Of a stretch of 64,000 bases of DNA, positions 26,946-38,700 are shown in pieces (position 1 is the stretch's first letter; each line of letters opens with the position of its first letter). The notes beneath the pieces were generated by a model. That model ran no database searches. It worked only from the letters and a program-made list of their open reading frames with translations, and had not been told where the DNA came from. The position numbers were made by a program, and so were the translations under genes. The stretch lies in NCBI GenBank assembly GCA_016795465.1, contig JAEUHK010000066.1:1-64000 (forward strand), read 5' to 3'. Source of the DNA: Verrucomicrobiaceae bacterium. GTDB lineage: Bacteria > Verrucomicrobiota > Verrucomicrobiia > Verrucomicrobiales > Verrucomicrobiaceae.

Positions 26946-28832
26946 GTGGACTCCGACCTGCCTGCCATCCATTCGCCCGCCGACCTCAAAGCTCTTCCTG
27001 CGGAGAAACTTCCCGCGCTGGCTGAAAAAATCCGCCAGACGCTCATCGAGACCCTCAGCCAGACCGGTGGCCATCTCGGCCCGAATCTCGGCGTCGTGGA
27101 GCTCTCCATCGCGATGCACCGCGTCTTTGACACGCCAAAGGATCGCTTTGTCTTCGATGTGGCGCATCAGGCCTACGTCCACAAGATGCTCACCGGCCGC
27201 TGGGACAAGATCGGCACCATCCGCCAGTATGAGGGCCTGAACGGCTTCTGCCTCCGCACGGAGAGCGAGCACGACTGCTACGGCGCGGGCCACGCTGGCA
27301 CCGCCCTAGGCGCGGCGCTGGGCATGGCTACCGCTCGTGATCTCAATGGCACGGACGAGCATGTCGTCTGCGTGGCCGGTGACGCCGCCTTCACCTGCGG
27401 CCCGGTGTTTGAAGCGATGAACAACGTCGCTGCGCACACGAAGAAGCTCATCATCGTGCTCAACGACAACGAGTGGTCCATTGATCGCAACGTCGGAGCC
27501 ATCGCGAAATACTTCAACAGCATCGCCACGCATCCCGGCTTTGCTTCGCTGCATCAAAAGGCCGCGAAGTTCGTCGAGTTCGTGCTCGGCCAGGACGTGC
27601 GGAAGCTCGCGAAGAAGGCCGAGGACCATGCCAAAGGCATCCTGCTGCCGCAAAGCGCCACACCGGCGAATCGCAGCCTGCTCTTTGATGAGTTCGGCAT
27701 CCGCTACTACGGCCCGATTGATGGTCACAACCTCCCGCTGCTGATCCAGACCTTTGAGTTTCTCAAGACGCAGGACGAGCCCGTCATCCTCCACATCATC
27801 ACGGAGAAGGGCAGGGGCTACAAACCGGCTCTCGAAGATCCCGGCAAGTTCCACGGCCTGGGCAAATACAACATCGAGACCGGCGAGACGCCCGTGGCGA
27901 ACAAGCCCACTTACTCGCAGGTGTTTGCCCGCACCGTCACCGACTTCGCGAAGGAGGACAAAAAGATCGTCGCCATCACCGGTGCCATGCCTGGCGGCAC
28001 CGGCCTCAGTGTTTTCAAGAAGGAGATCCCCGAGCGCTACTTCGATGTCGGCATCGCCGAGGAGCACGCGGCGCTTTTTGCCTGTGGCATGGCCACCAGC
28101 GGCGTGAAGCCCTTCCTCACCATCTACTCCACCTTCATGCAGCGTGCCTTTGACATGATCGTGCACGACATGGCACTGCAAAACCTGCCCGTGCGCCTTT
28201 GCATGGACCGTGGCGGCCTCAGCGGCGACGACGGTCCCACGCATCACGGCCTGTTCGACATCGCCTACCTCCGCGGCGTGCCTGGCATCGTTCACATGCA
28301 GCCGCGCAATGAAGACGAGTTCGTGGACATGCTCTGGACCATGGCCCACTACGAAAAGGGCCCCATCGCCATCCGCTATCCGCGTGGCAATGGCCCCGGC
28401 GTCACGCCGAAGGACAAGCCTGCTCTCCTTGAAATCGGCAAGGCCGAAGTCGTCGCCGATGGCAGCGATGTCGCGCTCATCGCCCTTGGCGACATGTTCC
28501 CGGTGGCGGAGGAAGCCAAGAAGCAACTCGAAGCCAAGGGCCTCAGTGTCGCCCTCATTAATCCCCGCTGGATCAAGCCACTCGACGGTGCCTGCATCGA
28601 GTCTTACGCGAAGAAGGTGAAGGTCATCTGCACCCTCGAAGACCACGTCCTGCGCAACGGCTTCGGCTGCGGCGTCATCGAGCATCTCAGCGATGCCGCC
28701 ATTCGCACGCCCGTCGTGCGCATCGGCTGGCCGGACGAGTTCGTCGAACACGGCACCATCCCCATCCTGCGCACCAAGCACGGCCTCACCGCCGAAAACT
28801 GCGTGGCGAAGGTGCTCGCAGCCATCGGTTGA
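26946..28832 (+). CDS. dxs: 1-deoxy-D-xylulose-5-phosphate synthase
   Basis: A 628-residue thiamine-diphosphate enzyme that starts the MEP isoprenoid pathway from pyruvate and glyceraldehyde-3-phosphate. It has GGHLGPNLGVVELSIAMHRVFDTP, YGPIDGHN, FDVGIAEEHAALFACGMA and DRGGLSGDDGPTHHGLFDIAYLR. The start is a GTG at 26,946. Several cofactor-site positions differ from the usual consensus: GHAGTALGAALGMA instead of GHSSTSISAALGMA, and GDAAFTCGPVFEAMNN, where GDG of the thiamine-diphosphate motif is GDA. The protein may be a variant subclass. It is 29 bases after xseB, probably in an operon. Confidence 0.92.
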   Translation: MDSDLPAIHSPADLKALPAEKLPALAEKIRQTLIETLSQTGGHLGPNLGVVELSIAMHRVFDTPKDRFVFDVAHQAYVHKMLTGRWDKIGTIRQYEGLNGFCLRTESEHDCYGAGHAGTALGAALGMATARDLNGTDEHVVCVAGDAAFTCGPVFEAMNNVAAHTKKLIIVLNDNEWSIDRNVGAIAKYFNSIATHPGFASLHQKAAKFVEFVLGQDVRKLAKKAEDHAKGILLPQSATPANRSLLFDEFGIRYYGPIDGHNLPLLIQTFEFLKTQDEPVILHIITEKGRGYKPALEDPGKFHGLGKYNIETGETPVANKPTYSQVFARTVTDFAKEDKKIVAITGAMPGGTGLSVFKKEIPERYFDVGIAEEHAALFACGMATSGVKPFLTIYSTFMQRAFDMIVHDMALQNLPVRLCMDRGGLSGDDGPTHHGLFDIAYLRGVPGIVHMQPRNEDEFVDMLWTMAHYEKGPIAIRYPRGNGPGVTPKDKPALLEIGKAEVVADGSDVALIALGDMFPVAEEAKKQLEAKGLSVALINPRWIKPLDGACIESYAKKVKVICTLEDHVLRNGFGCGVIEHLSDAAIRTPVVRIGWPDEFVEHGTIPILRTKHGLTAENCVAKVLAAIG

Positions 28833-28854
28833 GCATTTTCAAGCAAGGACACCC

Positions 28855-28916
28855 GTAGCATAGCCTTTCTAGGCTGTGCTCACCCAATGCCGCACAGGCT
28901 AGAAAGCCCATGCTAC
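28855..28916. repeat. Imperfect 25-bp inverted repeat over a start codon
   Basis: Left arm 28,855-28,879 and right arm 28,892-28,916 are reverse complements at 21 of 25 positions, with a 12-base loop. The ATG of the following metallophosphoesterase gene (28,910) lies inside the right arm, so transcription through it would fold the start codon into a hairpin. It has the look of a mobile palindromic repeat. Confidence 0.7.
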
Positions 28917-29773
28917 ACCGCCGCGCCTTCCTTCAAAACAGCACCCTCTGCCTCGCCGGCTTCAGCGGCCTTCAAGCCGCCGATTCGGAGGCCAAAGCGC
29001 TCGTCAAGGTCGGTTTGATGACCGATCTGCACTACGCGGACAAACCGCCGACCAAGACCCGCTTTTACCGCGAAGCCCTCGCCAAGCTCGATGAGGCCAT
29101 CGAGGTCATGAACCGCGAAAAACCGGCTTTGGTCGTCGAACTCGGCGATTTCATCGATCAGGCTGATTCGGTCGAAAAGGAGATCGAGTGGCTTCAAACG
29201 ATGGAATCGCACTTCGCGAAGCTTTCGATGCCCCGCCACTACGTGCTCGGCAATCACTGCGTCGGCACGCTCACCAAGCAGGAGTTCGCCGCGAACACGA
29301 AGGCCTGCGGCGGTCACGAGGTCTTCGAGGCCGGTGGCGTGACCTTCCTCATCCTCGATGCCTGCTTCCGCAGCGACGGCACGCCTTATGCCCGCAAGAA
29401 CTTCGATTGGAAGGATGCGAACATTCCCGCCAGCCAGCTTTCCTGGCTCGAAAGCGAACTCAACAAGGCCAGCGGCCCCGTCATCGTCTTCGCCCATCAG
29501 CGTCTCGATGCCGACAAAGCCCACGCCGTGCAAAACGCCGCCGCCGTTCGTTCGCTCCTCGAAAAGTCCGGCAAGGTGCTCGCCGTCTTCCAAGGACACT
29601 CGCACAAGAACGACTACCAGCAGATCGCCGGCATCCATTACACCACCCTCGTCGCCATGGTCGAAGGCAGCGGCATCGAAAACAATGGCTACACGATGCT
29701 CGATGTGCTCGCGGATGGCTCGCTGCGTTTGAATGGCTTCCGCAAACAGGTCAACCGCACCTTAGGCCGGTAG
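28910..29773 (+). CDS. Exported calcineurin-like metallophosphoesterase
   Basis: A 287-residue phosphoesterase with a short Tat-like leader ([19 protein letters not shown]). Metal-binding motifs occur in order: [30 protein letters not shown] and FQGHSHKND, the two-metal site of the family. The substrate is unknown; such proteins act on phosphomonoesters or phosphodiesters in the periplasm. The start codon sits within the inverted repeat at 28,855-28,916 with no clear ribosome-binding site, so initiation may be weak or regulated. Confidence 0.85.
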   Translation: MLHRRAFLQNSTLCLAGFSGLQAADSEAKALVKVGLMTDLHYADKPPTKTRFYREALAKLDEAIEVMNREKPALVVELGDFIDQADSVEKEIEWLQTMESHFAKLSMPRHYVLGNHCVGTLTKQEFAANTKACGGHEVFEAGGVTFLILDACFRSDGTPYARKNFDWKDANIPASQLSWLESELNKASGPVIVFAHQRLDADKAHAVQNAAAVRSLLEKSGKVLAVFQGHSHKNDYQQIAGIHYTTLVAMVEGSGIENNGYTMLDVLADGSLRLNGFRKQVNRTLGR

Positions 29774-29859
29774 CATCGCCGTGACCCAAGTTGCCCAGCA
29801 CAGAGCAACACTCCATTTCTCCATCGCCGTTCAGGGGGCAGTCCGCGCCTTGGAGTTTG

Positions 29860-29992
29860 GTAGTCCCGCCTTCAGGCGGTCAGGAAAGGGCGGGCGGCAT
29901 GGAATTGCCGCCGTGGCCAGCCAAGGAGCCGGACTTGCCAAGTCCGGGCCTGGGTGGCTCGTCGGCACTTGGCAAGTGCCGCTCCTTGAGGC
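29860..29992. repeat. REP-like composite of four palindromes, copy A
   Basis: Four short palindromes in order: CCGCCTTCAGGCGG (29,866-29,879), GGCGGCA/TGCCGCC arms (29,893-29,912), CCGGACTTGCCAAGTCCGG (29,929-29,947) and GGCACTTGGCAAGTGCC (29,964-29,980). A CCAAGGAG and a CTCCTTGAG flank the last two, forming a larger dyad. The same composite recurs at 30,682-30,816. The rest of the gap 29,774-30,073 shows no gene. Confidence 0.8.
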
Positions 29993-30073
29993 CGCCTTTT
30001 CCTTCACGAAGCGGACGAGAGCGTCCGCGCTCCTTTCGTGCTCTCCCCGTCTCAAAAACTCCAAGTCTGGAAT

Positions 30074-30816
<743 letters not shown>

Positions 30817-30818
30817 CA

Positions 30819-31445
30819 TCACGGCGCTCTCTCCGTCGCCTCATCGCTCCAGGCACCGGGACCGGCGCTGCCGATGGCACGCACGCGGAAGGCATAGACC
30901 AGTCCGGGCGTCAGGCCGGTCGCGGAGATGCGGACGGTCGTGCTCGTCTTCAGCGAGCTCCAAGGCGGATTGCCATCGTGCAGGCGGCACTCCCACTCGT
31001 AGCTGCTGGCACCCTTCACCGCGTTGCAGCGCAGGTCGATCTGGCCCTCCATGTCCGAGGAGGTGGCCCGCAGGTCACCCGGGGCCGGCAGGGTGCCCAC
31101 GGGTTCCGGCGCGGTGCGCAGCGGGAAGCCCGTGCTCGCCAGCGCCACGAGATCGTTTGGCGTCACCGCCTCGCAGTTGTTCGCTCGCGCGGTGCATACC
31201 GTGTCCCACGCCTCCTCCTTGGCCTTGCGGTCCTGCACCTTCTGCTTCCAGACCGTCTCGGCCACGTCCGCCGCGGCATCCGCCGCCACCAGATCATCCT
31301 GGGCGGCCTGGAATTGCGCATCCGTCGGCACGCGGGTGGGCTGCGGATAGGCCGCGTTCCCGGTCATGCTGGTGATGTGATTGGCACCGAGGGCGATCTT
31401 TTCGGCCACGGTCTTCTGTTTCAGTTCGAGTTTGAATCGGGTCAT
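30819..31445 (-). CDS. Fibronectin type III domain protein
   Basis: 208 residues from the ATG at 31,445, which has a good ribosome-binding site (GAGGAA, 7 bases before). The N-terminal half is helical (about 45-100: FQAAQDDLVAADAAADVAETVWKQKVQDRKAKEEA). The C-terminal half is a FnIII domain (about 120-208: LPAPGDLRATSSDMEGQIDLRCN...VYAFRVRAIGSAGPGAWSDEAT). The frame is open back to an ATG at 31,553, which would add 36 residues with a repeated (R)(F/Y)DS motif. There is no signal peptide. It lies downstream of an XRE regulator gene and upstream of the collagen-like gene; the three may form one unit. Confidence 0.75.
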   Translation of the reverse strand: MTRFKLELKQKTVAEKIALGANHITSMTGNAAYPQPTRVPTDAQFQAAQDDLVAADAAADVAETVWKQKVQDRKAKEEAWDTVCTARANNCEAVTPNDLVALASTGFPLRTAPEPVGTLPAPGDLRATSSDMEGQIDLRCNAVKGASSYEWECRLHDGNPPWSSLKTSTTVRISATGLTPGLVYAFRVRAIGSAGPGAWSDEATERAP

Positions 31446-31560
31446 GGTTCGGTTCCTCACGAGTGTCACGGCAGGCACCGGCCCGGCGGAGTCGTAGCGG
31501 AGAGCAGGCGATGAATCATAGCGCTGACCAGGGCTGTCGAATCGCAGGGGCATGGCGGTG

Positions 31561-31917
31561 TCATCTTTCGCCGCCCATGGTTGCCTCGATCTCGCCGAGT
31601 ACCTCCGCTAGAGAGTTGGCCTGCCGCACTTTCTCCGCCAGGCCGTTGCGCCGCCACTTCTCCTTCACGCGCATGATCTGCCCGTCGAGCTCCGGTTCGC
31701 ACAGGTCCAGCCCATGGAGAAGGCGGAAGCGTGTCGCGTCATTCATGCCCGTGCGGGCGTGCTCCGCATGCTGCACGCTCCCTCGTGCCAGGCCCGCCCG
31801 GTCCGCCAGCTCGTCCTGGGAGAGGCCCGCCTCCCGCCGGCGCAGGATCAGGCAGTAGGAACGCACATACAGATGCAGCTTCACCTCGGCATCCAGTTCA
31901 TCACGGGACAGCTTCAT
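31561..31917 (-). CDS. XRE-family HTH regulator
   Basis: A 118-residue DNA-binding protein with a Cro/CI helix-turn-helix (about 22-75: YCLILRRREAGLSQDELADRAGLARGSVQHAEHARTGMNDATRFRLLHGL). The C-terminus is a helical extension (EKVRQANSLAEVLGEIEATM). It is first in the XRE-FnIII-collagen cluster and may control it. Confidence 0.82.
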   Translation of the reverse strand: MKLSRDELDAEVKLHLYVRSYCLILRRREAGLSQDELADRAGLARGSVQHAEHARTGMNDATRFRLLHGLDLCEPELDGQIMRVKEKWRRNGLAEKVRQANSLAEVLGEIEATMGGER

Positions 31918-32039
31918 GGCAGGCAGGGGTTGGTTAAGGCTCTACACGATTGAGTGCGTACATTCTTAGGCCGAGCCCTCCACCACCCCCAAAAAACCGC
32001 CGCACTCACACCAGCACTAGCCGCCTCCTAGCCGGGTAT

Positions 32040-32361
32040 GCCCGCACACCCATCCCGGTGTGACCGCATACCCAGCCAGGTATGCTCACACACCCATCCC
32101 GGTGTGCCCACACACCCATCCCGGTGTGACCGCATACCCATCCCGGTGTGACCGCATACCCATCCCGGTATGCCCATGAACCCATCCCGGTGTGCCCACA
32201 TACCCATCCCGGTGTGACCGCATACCCAGCCCGGTGTGACTGCATACCCAGCCCGGTGTGACTGCATACCCAGCCCGGTGTGCCCACATACCCATCCCGG
32301 TGAGACCCCACACCCATCCCGGTGTGCCCACACACCCATCCCGGTATGCCCACACACCCAT
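32040..32361. repeat. 22-bp tandem minisatellite, about 15 units
   Basis: About fifteen head-to-tail copies of a 22-base unit of the form ACCCATCCCGGTGTGACCGC plus AT, with point variation mainly in the last third. Many units contain GTGTG-CC-CACAC, a small hairpin. Because 22 is not a multiple of 3 and the unit lacks stops in most frames, several overlapping minus-strand frames stay open. These are not convincing genes. Nothing else is seen in 31,918-32,040. Confidence 0.9.
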
Positions 32362-32362
32362 C

Positions 32363-32423
32363 TCGGATTTGCCAAATCCGACCTCGGATTTCGGAAATCC
32401 GACCTCGGAAATGCCAAATCCGA
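32363..32423. repeat. Three phased 19-bp palindromes
   Basis: TCGGATTTGCCAAATCCGA (32,363-32,381), TCGGATTTCGGAAATCCGA (32,384-32,402) and TCGGAAATGCCAAATCCGA (32,405-32,423), spaced exactly 21 bp apart. The first two are perfect dyads. They adjoin the minisatellite and lie about 330 bases before the Rhs gene. They could be protein-binding sites on one helical face, or a repeat-derived array. 32,424-32,751 shows no gene. Confidence 0.8.
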
Positions 32424-32751
32424 CCCCCAAACCCCGAAAAACGGCCCAAAACCGTCGAAAAGCCTCCCTCCAACCGCTGGCCCGTCTGCCTCCGCCGCGC
32501 CGTTCTTCAATCTGCTTCACCGGCGCTGCCTGCTTCTCTCCCATGCCTTGCAGAGGAAGGCGAGTGGTTCGCAGGCATGACCTCATGGGGAAATTTAGCA
32601 CTAGTGCTACCAAACCGCTCACGATCACCGGGACTAAACATTTATTTATTTTGTCCAGTCGGTAGATTTACCTCGGGAAGACACTTGCCGCCCCCCACTT
32701 GTCTCAGGTTATACCAACGCGGAAATTCAAATAAATCACGCGTTCAGATTC

Positions 32752-35700
32752 ATGAGCACCTTCCGCCGCTTCACCCGCCGTGCCTGGCTCCTTCATGGTT
32801 ACCTCCTTGCCAGCATGATCCTCTGGCCCGTGCCCGCGGCACGCTCTTACTGGACCTGGGATGCCGGCACGGGGACCAAAGTGGAGGTCACCGATCCGGC
32901 CGTGGGCGATTCGTGGTGGGGGGAGGACAGCGACGGCGATGGCCTGACGAATGCCGAGGAGGCGGCCTTCGGCTCGGATCCCTACTGCCGGGATAGCGAT
33001 TACGACGGCCTTACGGACAGCGATGAGCGGGATGTGACTCCCGCCATGCTCGGTTACTCGGGCACCACCGATCCTTGGAATTGGGACAGCGATGCGGATG
33101 GCTATTCCGACCATGACGAATACTGGGCTTGGCAGTCCGGGCTCGCGTTGAATGTCAGCTACTACAGCCAAACAACGCCCAGCCCCCTGCCGCCGGACTA
33201 TTACCGTGACCTCGACGGAGACGGCACTTACAATCTCTGGGACTATGCTCCGACGGATAGCGGTGTGACTTCCCCACCCGTTGCCCCCGGCGGTGGCACC
33301 GGCACGTCTCCTGACCCATCCACCACAGACAGCGATTGGGACGGCCATGTGGATGCCTCTGACAGCCATCCCTATACCAACTGGCTCTGGGAGGACTGGA
33401 ACAACAACGGCACCAATGACAGCCAGGAGCCACCTCCCACCACCGATAGCGACTGGGATGGCCATTACGACCCCTATGACAGCCATCCCTATGATTCGAT
33501 ACTCTGGGAAGACTGGAACTACAGCGGCATCAACGACAGCCAGGAGTCACCACCCGATCCGACCTCCCCTCCCGATCCGACTTCCCCTCCCGACCCCTAT
33601 TATACGAACAGCGATGGTGATGGCGTCAATGACGCCTACGACAGCGATCCCGGCAACGCCTCCCTCTGGGATGACTGGAACCGCAACGGCATCAACGACT
33701 CCTCCGAGCCGCCGGATTCGGACGGCGATGGCGTCATTGATGACGATGAGAATACCGCAGGCACCAATCCATGGTTCCATGACAGCGATGGCGACGGCCT
33801 CTCCGACAGCGAGGAGCGCACCGCCCAGACGAATCCTCTCCTTGTGGACACAGATGGTGACGGCCTGACCGACCATGAGGAAATCTTCATCTTCCAGACC
33901 AACCCGCTTCTCTCCCGCTCCCTTCCCGGTCAGCAGCAGACGGACTATCATCGGGTAAACCTCAGCGATACCGATTCTGATGGCATCCCCGATCTCGTCG
34001 AGTCCTGGTATGGGCGTGACCCGGCCAGTGATGCGGATGCAGGTTCTGATCTCGACCTGGACGGCCACACCGATCTGGAGGCCTTCCTTGCCGGCTGGTC
34101 CTTCACCGTTTCCTTCACCTCCTACGATCAGGACCGGGATGGCATCACCGATGCCCGGGAATCCTACTGGGGTTTCAATCCCTATGATGCGAATGATGCC
34201 ACGCAGGACGCCGATCATGACGGCCTCCTCAACATCGAGGAAATCCGCCTCGGCCTCGATCCCCTCTCCGCCAGCACGCATGGCACGCCGGACCTCGAAT
34301 ATGTCAACACCACCTGGAACCTCGGCTGGCAGCCCTGTTTGAGCCCTGGCTCCCCAGCCACCGGCTTGGACAATGATACCGATGGGGATGGCATGAGCGA
34401 CGCCTGGGAGCACCGCCACCGGTTGAATCTGCGTGATCCCTCCGATGCCATCCGTGACCCGGACCGCGATGGCCTGAGCAACCTGACCGAATACCGCTTC
34501 CAGTCCCATCCGCGCATTCCCAAAACCCAGGACAACATTCACGACCGCACCCGCCTCTACGCCACCGGGAAACCCCTCAACGCCAGCACCGCTGGCGGCC
34601 TCATGAACCGCTACCGCGCCAAGATGGCGGCGGATTTGGCCGGTGAAAACACATTGAGGGAGTACGGTCTTATCGACGTCAAAGCGCCTCGACCACAAGC
34701 GCCTCAGGAGCCTGGACCCCCCGTCGCAGGCGTTACGTTCACTGTCACGGTGACGAAGACCACGATTACCAACGGCCAGCCTGGGAGTCCTGACACGCGC
34801 ACTGAAAGCGTGCCCTACACACTCACATCTCCCACCTCGGGCGGTGAGCCCTACATGTGCCCTGACGGCTGTGGACAAGAAGCGGGTGACTGCGGGAAAG
34901 TTGATTGTCCAGACTGTGTAGGCGGCTACAAGAGCTGCGGCACCTGTGGTGGAGATGGCAAGATGCCGTGCAAGGGGCCGCATTACAGCAATTGCACCGG
35001 TCATGTCATTGTTTGTCCGGGAGGACATCAAAAGGATTGTCAAAGAGATCATGGAACGGTGGTTTGCACCGTACACACGGCCTTCGGATGTGATGACCCT
35101 CACATAACCTGCACGGAGGATCATGAACATAATTCCGAATGCCCCCGGCTTAATCATGAACAAGCGGAATGTGGAGATGGGCAGACAACGCACGATGAAG
35201 AATGCCGTCATGGACAAAGCAAAACCTGCGGTGAGTCCGATTGTAACGGAAAAGAGGATGTGTTGTGTGCTGACTTTCCCGGCTGTAAAAATGGCGACAT
35301 GGAGCAGTGTTCGATCCCTGAGACCTGCCCGCAGCGTCCGAATCGGCAGTGCGACAGCACTTGCCCCCCTGTGGACTGTGATAATTCGGCGTGCAATAAC
35401 GGGAAGGTGTTGTGTGGCGCGGAGGACTGTGACGGGGGCTATTTACCGGGGTGCATTTGCGGGAATTCCGAGTGTGGTTGCGAGGGAGGCCCCAATTGCC
35501 CGGCTGGAAGTGAGCCGCTGAGCGATGTTCAGGAAAGCGGGGATGTGTCGGCGGTATTTGAAAACGCAAACGATGCGAGACAGTTCACTGTCTTCGCAAA
35601 CGGTGAGGAGAAGGGGACTTTGAGCAATGGAGGTCAGCCTGTCTATGCAGGACTCGCCCAGAACGGGGATGAAATCCGCATCTCGGTGTATGAGAAAAAA

Positions 35701-38700
35701 GAACCGCCGGACGATGATGGTCCAGGGTATCCGCCTGCCAGTATCAGCACCTCCGACGGAGCTGGGTCGCGATATCGAAAGATTGGCCTTAACGGCCTAC
35801 CCCTTTCTGATTCCAAACCGCAGGCGCAAGATGAATCAGGCGAAAGTGGTGAGGAAACGTTTGTGGATGCTTATACGAGGCAGTTCAAGCACTCGGTCTC
35901 GGATGTCTATGCCAGGGCTGAGGGCTCCGAATTGCCCCTCATGGTCAGGAGGGATGCGTCGGGAGATATTTCCTCGCATCAGTACGGCCTCCAGACGCAC
36001 GAAAAGCCATTTCTGCCTTTTGGCCCAGGCTGGACGAGCAACATCTGCGCTTATGTCAGGAATGAGGAGACCAGCACCTACGACCCTGAACTGCACGTCA
36101 CCACCCAACGCTCCCAACTGACAGCGATTGATGAGCAGGGCGGGGCGCATGGATTTATCCCGGCGGGTGCGGTGCCGGCCTCCGGAGCAGCTGCACTCGG
36201 CAATATCGGGCAGGGGCTGGGGAATGGGAATGGTCTGCTTTGGGTGCCTGATGGAACGTCTCGCAGCGACGCGAAATCCGCCAAGAATCGGTTTTTCATC
36301 TTGGGGGGCAACAGTAACCCGGTGATGGTTCTGAGCAAAAAGTTCGGAACCACCTGTTACTATGAGCAGGCGGGCATTGTTCAGATCACCTCGGCTGACA
36401 GGGTCAATGGCAGTCATTCCACCACCACCACCAGCTATGGAAGGCTTGTTCAGGTCGTTGACCGCCATGGAAACCGTCTGCGCTATGATTACGAGGGGCC
36501 AGGAACCCTGATTCCCAAGTCCATCTCCGATCCTGACAGGCCGGGTTTCTCCATCCAAATCCGCCAGACAAACGGTCTCGTGACGAGTGTGCGTGGAGTT
36601 GATGGCCACACGATCACCTATGCCTACCCAGATCTTCCATTGCAGGAGACCTTAGGATCGGTGCATCGAGGCGGCACTGCGGTTCACTATGGTTATGCGA
36701 CCTCTTACGAGCCAGCGGTTCCTCCACAGACCGATCCGCCCCCCAGTGAACCCGATGAGAACAGGTATACCGGGTATTTTCACACCAACCTGACCTCTAT
36801 CACGGATGAATCCGGACACACTTACTTACTGGAGTGGACATGCGATCACTCCACAAAGCACATTTCCTATTCCGACGCGCCTTCTGTCACTACTAGCTAC
36901 CAGCGGGGGCTGCCCATGTTGCTTGAGCGGATTACGCACCCTGATGGCGGTGTGGTCAACATTTCCGGATCCAAGCAAATCACGACGACGAGCATGGCGG
37001 GCGGCGGCGTCGCTGCGGACTTTGGTTTTGTGGTTACCACGATCAAGGCCGTCGATGACTCATCCACGACTTATGCATTTGCAAATCCCAGCGTGTTTTC
37101 CCACTCTTATCAGTATGATGGCCTGCAACGTCTGGTTGCGGCTTCTTTTGTGGGGACTTTTGCCAATCTTGACGTTGCGCGCGGCAAAGGTGGGCAATCG
37201 TTGGGTTCCGAGTCCTACGTCTTCAACCCCGCTGCTTCCTTCGCGCTATCCTCAGCCAAAGACCTCAGTCAAAACATCACCAGCTTCACCTACGGCACGG
37301 ATGGCTACGACGACCCGCTCACCGAGACGAGCTATCTAGGAACCGGCGGCACGAACGGCACGCCAGTCACCAAACACTACACCTACGATGAGGCCACCCG
37401 CATCATGACCAGCATGACGGACCCCATGGGCGTGCGCACGGAGTACACTATCGACAACTCCCGCACCATCACCCGGGACGCCGTGACCATTCCCATCTGC
37501 GGCCTCAAAACCGCCGAAAAGGTCTTCGACGCGCAAAACAACCTCCTCCGTGAGACACGCTACAGTTACGATCATCCCACCTTTGCCGGGCTGGTGACGA
37601 AGCAGTGGACGATCTCCCCGAACGAGGAGGCCATGCCCTCCAGCGTCACCATCACCACTTTGGGTGATCCCGGCACCGCGGGCTTCTCTGATGGCTGGTA
37701 TGAGGACACCGCCCGCACTTGGATCTTGGAGGATCAGGACAGCACCACGCCCGCCTACCGCTGCGGCTGGTGGCGGGAGGTCACCACCACCACCGGGCCG
37801 GCTACCCCGGGAGGGGAGCTGGATGCCAGCTCTTCGCCCTCCGCCCTTAGCTGTTCGCTCACCATCGCTGACCTAGGGGGTAAAAAACGGCAGGTCATCG
37901 ATGCCCGTGGCCTTGACACCACCTTCGATTACGACGCCAGCGGCCGACTCACCCGCGTGGAGCATGCTGATGAGAACTTCAAGACCCTGGATTACGACGC
38001 CCACGGCAATCTCACCGCCGAGACGGATGAGAATGGCGTCACCACCTTCCATCGTTATGACTCGCTGAACCGCCGCATCAAGAGCGCTGTCGATCTCAAT
38101 GGCAATGGACTGCCCGATTGGGATTCTGCGGTTTCTGGTCCCGGTGACCACAGCTACACGATGGCAGGCAGCACGCCTGGCACCGCCACCAGCCCGCCGT
38201 CCTACGATGGGGACTTGGTGACCACCACCGTTTACAACAACATCAGCCAGGTCATCGCGCAGCGGGATGCCCGTGGTGCCGTGGTTGAAAACGACTACGA
38301 CGCCGCCGGCCGCCTGATCCGCACCACTAAGAATGGCCTGGAGACCACCTTCACCTACGACGGCCTCAACAATGGCGGCTCCGTCTTTGACACCTCCGCC
38401 ATCAAGCCGAACCGCACCGTCGATCCACGGGGTGTCGTCACCACCGTCGTGTATGACAGCCTCTACCGCCCTGTCTCCAGCACCGTGAGCGATCCCGGCC
38501 TTGAAGGCGGCCCCATGTTCACCGCCGTCACCCTCACCGATTACGACCTCAATGGCAAACCCACCCATGTCACCGATCCGCTCGGGCGTGTGACGATCAA
38601 TGAATACGACGCCCTCGGCAACCTCATCAAGGTCACCGAGCCCGATCTCACCACCGACACGTCTGACAACCCCACCGTCCAGAGCTTCTACACCCACCAC

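Noticed and set aside
27306-28781. Long minus-strand frame over dxs
   Set aside because: Antisense shadow of a conserved enzyme gene.
32040-32361. Possible CRISPR array, or a repeat-protein gene on the minus strand
   Set aside because: Units are contiguous with no unique spacers, so it is a tandem minisatellite. Several overlapping frames are open only because the 22-base unit lacks stops; none has a ribosome-binding site or consistent codon use.
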